From Mercenaria mercenaria (Eukaryota; Mollusca; Bivalvia; Venerida; Veneridae): a DNA stretch of 64,000 nt. A program made the position numbers and the translations under genes. Where the stretch lies: assembly GCF_021730395.1 (NCBI RefSeq), contig NC_069375.1:65809501-65873500 (forward strand). Direction: 5' to 3'. Below the pieces are notes generated by a model that worked only from the letters and a program-made list of their open reading frames with translations, had not been told where the DNA came from and searched no databases. Shown here piece after piece: positions 23,940 through 35,463 of this stretch. Position 1 is the first letter of the stretch. Each line of letters begins with the position of its first letter.

Positions 23940-24190
23940 GATTTTCGGTAATTCAAGTGATATAATTCTGAAGTGCTTGTGCCGATTTGGCTAGTTATCG
24001 AAATTGGTCGAGGGTTTATTGGCAAACACATTTCGTCCAAGTTTGGTGAAGATCGGATGAAAAATGTTCGACTTAGAGTGCGGAGAAGATTTGTGATGAA
24101 CAGACAGACACACGGACGCACACACACGAACGCACACACACACACACACACACGCACACACACGCACGCACGCACAGAGGAGTGAATCAA
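23940..24190. repeat. Interspersed repeat unit ending in an AC microsatellite
   Basis: Contains ATTGGTCGAGGGTTTATTGG and TTTGGTGAAGATCGGATGAA as in 17370-17650. It is followed by a GACAGACACACGGACG stretch and an AC/ACGC microsatellite at about 24108-24178. Confidence 0.65.
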
Positions 24191-25591
24191 TATGTCAAAC
24201 AGATGGTTTGGTTTTCACCCTGCTCTTGGCAGTAGGAAAGTAGTTTCACACTATCATTATTGTCAGTTACAAATGTACTAAGGATTACAGGAGGGGCATT
24301 TCTGTGACATTTATTCGTAGAACAATATTCTAGTAAGAAGTACAAATTATAGTCTGTTGAAAAACAGAATCACTTGAAGTCTAGGTTACAAAAATAAGTT
24401 CGAAATTAAATAATGTATTGTTATGGCATTGATGATGTTGGTAAAATCTTTTTCATTTTTGAAATATCTCAAGAGATTGTGATTTCATAATAATTAAAAG
24501 CGGAAATCCGGCAAATCACAATTAAAAATTGGAATTTTACAAAACTTTTGCACGCAATTATTTCAGGTGAAAGTTTTATAACAATCCGTTCACTGATAAA
24601 GTCAAATAAAAAAAAATGCTGTCAAAAATGGCTGAAATTTACAAAGTAAATTAACTAATGAAGATATTTTGAAAATTTAAAAAAGTTTTTATCTCAACCA
24701 TTGCATTTCTTTGGTATGATGAAATTTATATAATTAGAATTGTCTGAAATCAAAAGAGAAACCAGGGGAAAATGTCTTGCTACGAAAAGGATAAAAGACT
24801 TGTGTGCTTATTTGACGTATCTTATGACTCTTTCCTGCATTTACACGAAAAAAACCCCAACTTAGATGCAATCGCAAAAGCGCTCAAAATGACAAAATAT
24901 CAGTCGCTTTGTGTCTTTCTTACGAGTTGTAAATAAACGTGTAGGTTTTATTTGGTTAACTGATTACAATAGATATAGTGTATTTTGAAAACCCACCACG
25001 AGAATTTCATGAAAATCTTTCTTATAATACATGTAATATACAGCTATACTACAAGTTTTCAGGTGTGGACAATTTAGGCCCTGCCTGAATAGACGTGTTT
25101 CACAACTTTATCTGCAAACTTATTCAGTCAATTTGTTTTCGGCATAGTTTTAAGAATATAGATGAATAAATTATCTGACACCGTAGAGACAAAATGTGAT
25201 TGAAATTTAACTAAATACACTGATTTCTGTACATATTGATCCATTAATTCAATAAAATGTTAACACATTAAACACATTGTATTGGCCTAATACATGTCAT
25301 AGTCAATTTGAAACTGAATACTTGTATATCTCGTATTTTTCATGCAAGTTATGTATAGTTACCATCATGAAAATTCAAAAGAGTACAGTTATTTTGTGGC
25401 GCGTCTTTAATGGAAACGTGGCTGCATGACTGCAAATTGATACCACAATTGTGTGTTGCGGTTTATCAAAGTACTTTACAATTTTCCTTATTAAAAGCCT
25501 TGTGAAGAATTTTAGTAAATAAAATATAGAAAGTGAAAAACGATTAAATTAACTATCTACTAACTCCAGCTAACTCTGACAGTTCTTAAAG
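24191..25591. other. 5' flank of sulfotransferase copy B
   Basis: Aligns with 2790-4011 of block A, with one 430-bp interruption at about 24995-25415 that is the reverse complement of 4973-5400. No exon is seen. Confidence 0.55.
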
Positions 25592-25682
25592 ATGAAAAGT
25601 CGGAAATGTGTTCTATATGGAATATTTGTGTTATGTTTCACAAAAGTGTTCTACATAATATTTGACGGTATTGTTAGAGGCG
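25592..25682 (+). CDS. Carbohydrate sulfotransferase copy B, exon 1 (signal anchor)
   Basis: Encodes MKSRKCVLYGIFVLCFTKVF then YIIFDGIVRG, a short basic N-terminus followed by one membrane span, matching copy A almost residue for residue. It ends in phase 1 at G|GTAAGT. It lies 6.6 kb before exon 2 and would be missed by simple open-frame searches. Support comes from length (91 nt), phase and sequence shared with 4012-4102, and the intact donor. Confidence 0.85.
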
Positions 25683-25756
25683 GTAAGTTTAAAGTTTGCT
25701 TATTTTGTTAGTTTAAACTAGTAGTTTGTTAGTTATTAATTTCATACTGTCTTGTA

Positions 25757-26115
25757 CAGGTCTAGGAAAGTGCTATATTTACAGATTATCTGTAAATTTA
25801 CAGATTTTTCAATCTATAAATTTACAGATCAAGTATTTGAAAACTGCTAAAAATCATATTTAGACTCAAAATTTCAGCTTGAAATTGGTTTATTTACTTA
25901 TGGTATGCCTGAATAAAGGTCAGTTGTAACTTTCAGTCAGTTCTGTTAACTTTGATTTTTCTGAAAATGCCAAAACTTCAAAGTCGACAAAAATGGTTGA
26001 AACTCACAAATGACATTAATTTATGGTTTTGAGAATAAATGTAATTTCATCAGGTTTCATACACACAATCTGTAAATTTTAGATAATCTGTAAATATACC
26101 ACCTTCCTAGACCTG
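25757..26115. mobile_element. 359-bp MITE with CAGGTCTAGGAA ends and TTGTA target duplication
   Basis: The left end CAGGTCTAGGAAAGTGCTAT and right end (reverse) CAGGTCTAGGAAGGTGGTAT continue into TTTACAGATTATCT, giving inverted ends of about 35 bp. TTGTA flanks both sides. Copy A's intron runs through without it. Confidence 0.75.
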
Positions 26116-26780
26116 TTGTACGCATACTGTGTAACTGTGTTCTAATCTCGATATGCATAACTAGCAACGACCACCACTTTTTTGTTGGTTTTGATTACAA
26201 GATGAAAATTATTTTTTTGGACTCTTGTATGTGTATGAACGACAAGTCAGTTGCGTTTTTGAACATAAAATTTACTGATGAAGTTTTATTTGGTGTTAAA
26301 GTCATGTCCTAGATTTTGACACATAACAAATTTTTCAGTTTTTGTAGCAAAAGTGATCTCAGCTAATTGCGTATATTTGTCATATATGTAATTGATTTAT
26401 TTTAATATAACTTCTTAATATATTACAAAGGAATTCGTGTTAGTTAATACGGTGAAGCGACCAGTAAGCACAGCAACGCATATATTTTAGTTGCCTTTAG
26501 ATAATTACGCCACCCGAGAACACTCGCACTGCTTACCTTGAAATTTTCTTGTTTTCTCGTGGTGGGTGGGGAGTGAATGTGTTTCATTCCTGTAGCTTTT
26601 TATTATATAGAAGGGGGGTCTTTTTTTCATATACAGACATTTCGTGATTTTTGGATAGAATTTCAGGCTCTTGTGATCTGTTACAGATCCTTTACATTTA
26701 AAGAATAAACGCAGTGTGTAAACATAGTTGGTTTTTTTTCGCTTTACACATCTCTCTTGGACAAGAAAGCCTTTTCATTT

Positions 26781-29435
26781 AAGGTACTCGTACTTCCGCC
26801 ATCTTGAATTTAGAGTGACCTTCATTTGCGGTGTGAAAATATAGTGAACCAAAGCTTTCAACTGCTGCTGTTCCATAGCATAAAGAGCTCAGTTTGCAAG
26901 ACCTCTACCAAAAGTAACTGTATAAACATAGCAGATATTTTACCTGTAATTTTCCAAATTTGTAAATTCTTTTCAATTATTAAAAATTCGTGAATGGCAA
27001 AAGTTAGTTCAAAGTTTCAGTTAATGCATAGGAAAATTGTCTTAATGAATGCATTGTTTTAGAACTTAGCTTATTATAAAATCTGTTTTCAAAACTGACC
27101 ATTGCATGCATTAAAATGAAAATACATGTTGCTATTTTCAGCATACTTAAAAGAGGTGCAATATGTGGACAAGATGTTTTCTATGTATGGTGTACTAAAC
27201 TGTCTAAAACTGTAAGACAAGTCTCAGACTTAATTTGAACAAGATTTAGCAACGATTCAAAATGCGTTTCAGGGAGTGTGCAAGTTTGATAAAAGTTTAA
27301 CTTATCTCACGGAAAATTCGGCGGAAATGGAATTTTCGGCACTTTCTGCGATAACTACTGGAATTACTAAACTTTTCCACACATACGTAGTTGTATATAT
27401 ATAAACAATCGAAATATTTGCTTTATCACGATATATGCAAATATTTTTCTAGAAAATCTTGACACATCGGGTCACTGTATTTCGGTATACTGGTCCGGGA
27501 CAAGTTAGACCTTAGCGTTTCTGTTGAGTACAATGAATCCTTATTAGATGTTTCATGCGTCGTAAACTTACTAATTTTGTTTTATCCATGTTTTATACAA
27601 TTTGAGAATTTATGCAGAATGTTTAAACACAGTGAGAATAAATCGCAGAAAAGACGTACAGCCAAATATGTTAGGAGGTAATACAATTTGTATACAGTTG
27701 TAGATAACTACGAAACATTTAGACGTATTGAAACAAAATGCTATCAGATGAATCATTAACACGAAAACCTGATGATAAAAAGCAGAAATATCTCAAAAGT
27801 TTTTTTTATCTTGACTCTCGGTTAAAGAATGATATTTTTTTAATTTTTCATACTTTCATAGATTTAAAACTGGTAATAAATGTGTATTGCAATGCCGGCA
27901 TGGAAATTACCATTGACTTTGCTGCTATGCTAACAGCGGAAGCAGCGGCTCAGTACTAACACTGTCTACGAAACCAAGGATCACGAGTTTTTCATCTGAA
28001 AAACAAACAAAAAACGAACATTGGGATGAGTGTTTAGTATACACCTGAAAATAATAGTCTTGCTATTTGCCGAATGCACATTTGTTTTCTGTCGTCGATT
28101 ATATAGAGTTCGTACACATGTATAATTTCATAACCTCTTCTTTAATGTGTGTTCTCTAAAATTAACAGATAACAGGCTAAACTGAGACAACATACTTTAA
28201 ATTAAATTCAATTTATTCAGCACGAGGTTCAAAATGCGCGGGAGTCTCGTGATGCGAATCGCCGAGAAGTCGTGGGAAAATTAAAAACCATGTAAATAAA
28301 CTAAAATTAAGCACTGTTTCAAGGTCAATTTCAAGAGATCAACGTTATGCATTTAACCCACCAGACCAGTGCAGCATCTTAGATATTTGTACTAAGGTAT
28401 CCATTGTGTAGAATGTCATGTTATATCCTTCCAATGCTAATACCACTCTGATTTTTTGTTTACATTTTTTATCAGTTAGAAAGATGGCGTCCATCCCGAG
28501 TTGAGATGACTGGGCGGTAAATTTTCACCTGTTTAAGCAAACTTGGTGCGTTAGAAAGAATGCCGCAGAATTACAACATTATTTGTTACACTGGTATTGT
28601 AAAAATCGTTTTTTTTTCTTATACAAAAGCTTAATATTTTGTTTTGAATGTACTTTCAAAAAGACCGCTGTTTTCTTATTCGTAGAACCACATCCATATC
28701 CACAAAGTACTGAATATTACAGCTCTCGATAAGTATTATATCAATTTAAGAATATGTTTTTATCTCCCCACCATCAATTTCTCAATATGCACCATTCCTC
28801 ATTTCTGCATGAACTGTGAAAGAAGCAGTATGCGTCCCCTTAAAGTTGCAAGTTGAATGTTTTCTACAGGACGTAAAACAAAAACAAGTAAGCACTTTTA
28901 CTTTTTCAGCTATTTCCCTCAGGTGCTTTGACATTGTTTACAAAGAGAAATCAGTTTTGTGTCGTCTTGAAATGCGTTGTTCAGCTAAAACGTTTAGTTC
29001 TCGCAATAGTTCTAAAATGGTTTATTTTTGCGATTTTTGTTTTGTTTATATATTAAAAACAATGTGCAATATTTTTCTAGTTTTTGAAAATTATTGAAAT
29101 TGAATTTTGTTTTAGAAAAGGTTCCGATTTTTCATTAATATTTTTAGCCAGCGGATGCATTAATTGAAACTTTGAACTAACGTTTGCCATTCATGAACTT
29201 TTAATAAAATAATTGAAAAGAATTTATAAAGGTAACCGAATATTTGGAAAAATACAAGTAAAATATCTGCATTGTTTATTTCCGAATTTCAGTTTTACTT
29301 TTTATAAAGCTATTTTTGGTTGGGGTCTTGCAAACTGAGCTGTTTTTTTGTGCTATGGAACAGCTGCATTTGGTTCACTATATTTTCACACCACAAATGA
29401 AGGTCACTCTTAATTCAAGATGGCGGAAGTACCTT
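26781..29435. mobile_element. 2.65-kb non-autonomous element with about 250-bp inverted ends
   Basis: The left end AAGGTACTCGTACTTCCGCC with CATCTTGAATTTAGAGTGAC recurs in reverse at 29150-29435 (GTCACTCTTAATTCAAGATG, GGCGGAAGTACCTT). The similarity covers roughly 250 bp of each end, including a conserved ACTATATTTTCACACC-like stretch. The two short frames inside (27738-27959 and 28816-29097) show no transposase motif. It is absent from the matching intron of copy A and of the pseudogene at 48571. The family is not determined and no clear target duplication is seen. Confidence 0.75.
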
Positions 29436-29772
29436 GAAACTTTAAACGTGTATTTGTACATGTAGCGGCCCAAGATTGTTACAATGTTTTGCACGTAATC
29501 CAACATGTACGCATCTAGAAATTTCAGTCTCTTTTATATTTTGGTATTTCATGCATCTGAAATCTGTTTCAGTAAAATGGTTTAAAAAAGATAGAATACA
29601 ATCTCTTGGAAGAAGATGATTTTACTACTGTTGACACTTTGTTCTCTTTAATATCAATTAGGGTAATGAAAAATAAATTTGTTTACTTGAACAGAAAATA
29701 TTCAGCTGTCGTGAGGAGGATATCTTCTCTCATAATCTGATAATATTTTGTACATTTATATAAAAGTTATAA
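29436..29772. other. Intron sequence shared with 48840-49180
   Basis: Matches the intron of pseudogene 2 (GTTACAATGTTTTGCACGTA and TTATATTTTGGTATTT), which confirms that this is old intron and not part of the element before it. Confidence 0.6.
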
Positions 29773-30047
29773 GGGGCCTCCGTGGCCGAGTGGTTTAGGT
29801 CGCTGACTTCAAATCACTTGTCCCTCGTCGATGTGGGTTCGAGCCTCACTCGGGGCGTTGAATTCTTCATGTGAGGAAGCCATCCAGCTGGCTTACGGAA
29901 GGTCGGTGGTTCTACCCGGGTGCCCGCTCGTGATGAAATAATGCACGGAGGGAGGGGCACCTGGGGTCCTCCTCCACCATTAAAGCTGGAAAGTCGCCAT
30001 ATGACCTATCATGTGTCGGTGCGACGTTAACTCCAACAAAAAAATAT
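29773..30047 (+). mobile_element. tRNA-derived SINE family 1, near full length
   Basis: The tRNA-like head begins GGGGCCTCCGTGGCCGAGTG, with an A-box-like GTGGCCGAGTGG and a B-box GGTTCGAGCC. A conserved body follows (CTTCATGTGAGGAAGCCATC, TCCACCATTAAAGCTGGAAA, GTCGCCATATGACCTAT), then the tail GTGCGACGTTAACTCCAACA and an A-run. It resembles SINEs with conserved bodies known from bivalves. Confidence 0.8.
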
Positions 30048-30089
30048 ATATGAGTATAAAAGTTATATTCCCAACATAAAATCAAAACC

Positions 30090-30372
30090 GCACCGGTAGC
30101 CTAGTGGTAGAGCGTCTGCTTCAAGTGCGGGAGGTCGTGGGTTCGATCCCAGGTCGTGGGTTCGATTCCCAGCCGCATCATACCAAATACGTAAAATATG
30201 GTATTAAAGAGTAGCTTCCTGGCTTGGCGCTCAGGGTGGGGTATCATGTCACGTGTCTACGGCGTGATATTCCAGTGAGGCAGCACTATAAAGTTGGGCA
30301 TTGTGCTTACTGCTACAAGTAGACACCGTCGTTTATATGACTGATAAATTGTTGAAAAAGACGTTAAACCTG

Positions 30373-30429
<57 letters not shown>
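30090..30429 (+). mobile_element. tRNA-derived SINE family 3 with AC tail
   Basis: The head GCACCGGTAGCCTAGTGGTA has a doubled T-arm (GTCGTGGGTTCGATCCCAG, then GTCGTGGGTTCGATTCCCAG). The body contains GTGTCTACGGCGTGATATTC. The tail is AAAGACGTTAAACCTGAA and an (AC)n run at about 30379-30428. Confidence 0.75.
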
Positions 30430-30431
<2 letters not shown>

Positions 30432-30805
30432 CATCAAATCAAATCATGCAGAAACATAACATATGAAATATGAAATTTTATGAGATATATCTCCGTTTTA
30501 GGTAAAAAAGCTTGAAATAAAAGTAAGACACCATTTCCTGTTTAGTGACGATGTTTTAGTTGCCTACGTAGTCTCTTGGTACATTTCAACATAATATAAA
30601 GCATGTGGCGTTGGGCAGTGAACCTATAGCCAATGTAGCTGTACAAAATTGTTCACCGCAAGTAACTGCAAATTTATTGACATGAATAAAAATCGAAGAC
30701 GATTGATTAAAAAAACATCATTACAGAAAACGGTGGCGAGATTACGAGCCGGCGATCCGTAAACCTGCCACTCTTTACTGAAGTAATATGGAGTGGGTTT
30801 TTTTT
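30430..30805. other. Intron sequence, nothing recognised
   Basis: Weakly aligns with 49180-49480 of pseudogene 2's intron. No separate feature. Confidence 0.45.
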
Positions 30806-32070
30806 AGCTCACCCGAGCACAAAGTGCTCAATGTGAGCTTTTATGACCGGTCATTGTCCGGCGTGCGTCAGTGCGTCGTCCGTCAACATTTGCCTTGTGA
30901 ACACTCTAGAGGTCACATTTGTGACCCATTCTTTATGAAACTTGGTCAGAATGTTTGTCTTGATGATCTCTAGGGCCAGTTTGAAACTGGGTCATGTTGG
31001 GTCAAAAACTAGGTCAGTAGATCAAAGGAACAGCTTGTGAACAGTCTAGAGGCTACATTTTTGACCAATCTTTATGAAACTTGATCAGAATGTTTGTCTT
31101 GATGATCTCTAGATCAAGTTCGAAACTAGGTTATGTGGGGTCAAAAACTAGGTCAGTAGGCCAGATCAAAGGAGAAGCTTGTGAACACTCTAGAGGCAAC
31201 ATTTTTGACCCAATCTTTATGAAACATGGTCAGAATGTTAGTCTTGATAGGTCAAGTTTGAATCTGGGTCATGTGGGGTCAAAAACTAGGTCACCCAGTC
31301 AATTCAAAGGAAAAGCTTGTGAATACATTAGAGGCCACATTGGCGACTCAATCTTTTTGAAACTAGGTCAGAATATTTGTCTAAATGATTTCTAGGTCAG
31401 ATTTGAAACTGGATCATGTGGGGTCAAAGACTAGGTCACAAGGCCAGATTAAAGGAAAATCTTGTCAACACTAGAGATCACAGTTCAAGTTTGAAACTCA
31501 TTAGAATTATATAGAATGTTTGTCTTGATTATCTATAGGATAAGTTTGAACCTGGGTCATGTTGGGTCAAAAACTAGGTCACCCGGTCAAATTTAAGGAA
31601 AAGCTTGTGAACACTCTAGAGACCACAGTTGTGACTCAATGTTTATGAAATTTGGTCAGAATGTTTGTCTTGATGACCTCTAGGCTAAGTTTGAAACTGG
31701 GTCACGTTAGGTCAAAAACTAGGTCAGTAGGCAAGATCAAAGGAAAAGCTTGTGAACACTCAAGACGCCACATTTGTGGCCCCATCTTTATGAAACTTGG
31801 TCAGAATGTTTAGCTTGACAATTTCTAGGTCAAGTTCGAATCTGTGTCATTTGAGGTCAACAACTAGGTGACCCTTTCAAATCAAAGGAAAAGCTTGTGA
31901 ATACTTTAGAGGCCACAGTTGTGACTCAATCCTTATGAAACCTGGTCAGATTGTTTGTCTTGATGATCTCTAGGTTAAAATTCGAAACTGGCTCATGTGG
32001 GGTAAAAAACTAGGTCAGTAGGCCAGATCAACTCTGGTGAGCGATATATAGGGCCATCATGGCCCTCTTG
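30806..32070 (+). mobile_element. 1.26-kb element with eight 144-bp internal repeats and a terminal hairpin
   Basis: Opens AGCTCACCCGAGCACAAAGT and closes CTGGTGAGCGATATATAGGG followed by a hairpin GGGCCATCATGGCCC and CTTG. The interior holds about eight units spaced 140-145 bp, each with GCTTGTGAACACTCTAGAGG, a CACATTTGTGACC motif, TTTATGAAACTTGGTCAGAA and TGTTTGTCTTGATGATCTCT. A cassette of tandem repeats plus a terminal hairpin recalls the Helitron/Helentron-related elements of bivalves. The open frames along it (30788-30973 and 31081-31395) follow the repeat. Confidence 0.75.
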
Positions 32071-32272
32071 TTTTTCGTATCATACTCATGATTGCCGCCA
32101 ATTCAAGAGATGGTAAGGTCGAAAGATTAAATGATTTTGTACCAAAAGAATGAAAATGCTACCTCTGTTTCTTTCAATTTCCTGAGTTAAGGATACACTT
32201 ATCTCTCTTAGACCTGATTCATTGAAGAAGAGTTATTTCCCTGTATATTAACATTATGATATGTCATTTCAG

Positions 32273-33459
32273 ACGAAGCATTCTCCGTCTCAAGGTCTAT
32301 GTTGGAGAGACAGTATATATCAAATAGCCGATTGAATGGATCGGTACCAGTTTACAAGAGGCCGGAAAGAGTTGCAGACATTTGCAGGACACTTGAAGTT
32401 GGTGCAGTAAACAACCAAACACCATCGGTATTGAGTGTGTATCACTTCTATGATATATCGAACATCTGTTCCTGTCATGTCCCGAAAGCAGCCAGTTCGT
32501 CCATTGGAAGAGCTCTCTTGATTTCGGAATACCCGGAAAAGGCCGTCATTTTTAGAAACCTACCTCGCCACCAGTTACACGGGCTAAGAGAAGTTCAAAA
32601 CGTAACAAGTAATCAATGCTTAAAAAACGCTGAGACGTCATTCTTAGTGACAAGAGACCCTTATAGACGTCTATTTTCCGCTTATATTGATAAGATATAT
32701 CTAGAAAAGTTTCATAAGATGTCAGTGGTTTTAGATGCACTATATAATAAAGGAGTATCAAGAAAGAAGCTTAAAGATATGATAGAAAACAAAGACGAGC
32801 GTTTGAAGACGTGGTATTGTTCAGTAACTGACGTTTCTTTTGAACAATTTCTGAAATACGTAACAACATCACAGAGTCTTGACCCGCATTTTGCCCCAGT
32901 GTCACTTTTATGTGATCCCTGCTCCAAACATTACGATGTTATACTTAAACAAGAAACTCTCAGAGATGACATGCAACATTTGTTTGAAAAGATATACAAG
33001 AAGAATTATTTCGCTGAAGAAATTCCAAATATAGCTAATTACACTGGGGAGACGGGAATTGAAAGCCAAATATTAACATACTACACGCACCGGCGAGCGT
33101 GGTTTTCAAAGCATAACTGTAAAATTGATAGAAAAACATACAATGCAATCAATCAGCGTCTTTGGAATGGTTTAAAACTTCTTGGTAGCATCGACGACAA
33201 TTTGGAATTCATAGATGAATTATTCAGAGGCCCAGATGGTGATAAGCTTAGAATTAGAAACCCAGAAACCGTTCTGTACGAATTCAAACTGAATAAAGTC
33301 CCCTATCTGAATTCAGATAGTCGGGAAAAGCAAAGACGTAAACATTTAATCCTGGCTTACCAAAATATTGACATATCAATGATTTGGAGAATTCAACGAT
33401 TGTTTCACTTAGACTTCACGTTGTTTGGCTATGATCCTTTGCCAGCGACATTGTATTAA
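32273..33459 (+). CDS. Carbohydrate sulfotransferase copy B, exon 2 (catalytic domain)
   Basis: Continues exon 1 in phase (DEAFSVSRS) and gives, like copy A, a 425-residue type II sulfotransferase-2 protein. It keeps the 5'-PAPS loop HVPKAASSSIGRALL and the 3'-phosphate motif TRDPYRRLFSAYIDKIYLEK, and ends FGYDPLPATLY. No frameshift or stop is seen. Differences from copy A are scattered, about fifty by eye, and spare both binding motifs, which suggests both copies are under selection. Translation should begin at 25592. The ATG at 32299 inside this exon would lose the membrane anchor and is not chosen. Confidence 0.9.
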
Positions 33460-35184
33460 CATATGTAACGAATGAATTTCAAAAACGTAAATCCTTTACT
33501 TCCAAAACGTAATTCTTTGACCTTGGCGTACCAAAATAATGTAAAACGTGACTCAGTTAATAACATACTCTTTTCAGTTAAACTTCGTACTTATTTGACT
33601 ATACTCATATTTTTCCGATGAAATACAAGTAGTGTAACATATAACTTCAATGATAATATTTACCTATGATTGGAGTCTTAAATTGATCCGAATGAGAAAT
33701 TTAGATTTCAAAACTGTTAAGACTAATGCAAGCTCTTGTGTTGCCTCGCCTAGGGCTTTTAAGGTTTATCAGTCAGGGATGTGTTTATTTGTGGTCAAAA
33801 CAGTTAAAGTTCCGCTTTTGTAATATAGTAATCATAGTCTTTGCTCGTAGAGAACAGTAAACTTTCTTTCAAAAAAAAGAAAAAGAAAAAAAAAACGAAA
33901 CATTTTCAGTGAATATTGCTATGATTTTATAGATATCTTTATATCAATGTGGTGCGGGTAGAAATAAATTATAAAACCTGTTATTTGTGTTATTTGGAAA
34001 AGAGTTATGACAACTTTTAACAATTTTGATAGTTAAATTAAGGTAGATTTCCTTAAGCACATCTGTCATGAACTGAAAAACACAGAGTCTATAGTTTTAT
34101 ATCGGCGAAACATACAAACTGGCAAACAAAGCAGTGAGTTGGTACGTTGCCATGGTAAATAAATGCGTTGCTAAGATAGTTCCCTGCAGGAGTAGGCGTG
34201 AACGATCTACGTGTGTGACATGTGATAAATAAAGTATGCACGTATCAATTGCAAGCAGTATTATTTTCTTTGTAAGAAAATGGAAATTTAAACTGTCACC
34301 CTGTGACGTGCATTTTGCAGGTGAGAATTTAAACCCATCAAAAATGTGTACATTTTTGCAAATATTCCAAATCTTGAAAAACTGAAAAATGTATGTGAAT
34401 AATAAACTGGGAGAATCGTCAAGGAGCAGCAGGGCAATTTTTCAAATGGCGGCAAGGAAAATATTCTTTTTTGTTGAGTCATGTCAGCAACCTTTACTTA
34501 AGCAATGTTTTTTAAAGTAATCAAAGCATCTCATTTTCGCAGCCGAATTTAAAACATGTGACCACATCCTACATCCTTGATTTATATATATATACTGACC
34601 ACACCTCTAAATATCGGACTGTCCAATCCACCACTCTAGTGTATAAAAACATATTGCAAAATTCCAAGCCTTGTCGTTTTTTTTTATATATATAACCAAA
34701 CAGAAATGGTGACCTGTTGAAGACTTGACAGTGGAAGTTGATCAAAATATACCTAGATTACAGATGTATCATATTTTTTTTGGACACGACGCAACGTACA
34801 GTTTCAAGTAAAGAAGTATGTATTTTCAACATATTAATAACGGGGAACAAACTAGCAACCCTCCAAGTAAAGCTGACAAACAACATGTTTTAAGCAAGAC
34901 CTGAAAGATTAATTCTTAGGAGTAGAATATTTTTGTTGACATTTTAAGTTTGAATTTCTTGGATATTAAATATGCATTTTTGCGCATATTGCTTTAATGC
35001 AAAAATATTACTATTTTGTTTGTTTGAAAAAAAAAAAACGGTAGTCGTTTGTTTTTTTGCCACGGCCATATCAATAGAAATAGGAAAGTAGACAACCAAA
35101 TTAATAAACATCTGATTCTACATCTACGCAATTGATTTTTGAGTACTTAAAACAATGTCATTCGTCTTTTTGATTACTATTATG
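33460..35184. other. Duplicated spacer after sulfotransferase copy B
   Basis: Aligns with 7360-9160 and 11913-12180 of block A without the SINE and the TTAA-flanked segment found there. No gene is seen; the small frame at 34288-34482 is not conserved. Confidence 0.55.
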
Positions 35185-35463
35185 TTTTGTTTTATTTTGT
35201 TTGGTTTAACGTCGCACCAACACAATTATATGACATTTGGAGACTTTCCAGCCTTGATAATGAAATAAAACCACAGGTGCCTCTTCGTGCGTTATTGCGT
35301 CACGAGATGGACACCTGGGTAGAACCACCGACCTTCCGTAAGCCGGCTGGATGGCTTCTTCACGTGAAGAATTCAACGCCCCAAGTGTGGCTCGAACCCA
35401 CACCGATGAAGGGCAAGTGATTTGAGGTCAGCGACCTTAACCACGAGGACGCGGAGGCCCCTA
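35185..35463 (-). mobile_element. SINE family 1, full-length copy on minus strand
   Basis: Reverse of 29773-30047: it ends in a head GGGGCCTCCGCGTCCTCGTG and starts with a T-rich tail TTTGGTTTAACGTCGCACCA. CTATTATG and CTATAATG on the two sides look like its target duplication. Block A lacks it at 12180. The overlapping frames 35187-35420 and 35206-35403 are SINE artefacts. Confidence 0.8.

Larger units (their letters stand above)
25683..32272 (+). other. Intron 1 of sulfotransferase copy B, insertion-rich
   Basis: 6,590-bp GT-AG intron (acceptor ATGTCATTTCAG). Copy A's intron is 2,070 bp. The difference is largely explained by a 359-bp MITE, a 2.65-kb element with long inverted ends, two SINEs with an AC run, and a 1.26-kb repeat-array element. 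Confidence 0.75.

Noticed and set aside
23894-24190. Cys/Val-rich frame on the minus strand
   Set aside because: It is the translation of the AC microsatellite.
29773-29858. Possible tRNA gene with A and B boxes
   Set aside because: It is the head of a SINE found in several copies in the window.
31081-31395. 104-residue open frame with internal repeats
   Set aside because: The peptide repeats reflect the 144-bp DNA repeat; there is no start, splice or domain support.
32299-32301. ATG inside exon 2 as start of sulfotransferase copy B
   Set aside because: Exon 1 at 25592 joins in phase and supplies the membrane anchor; copy A has no ATG at this place.
35187-35420. 77-residue open frame
   Set aside because: It lies wholly within a SINE on the other strand.
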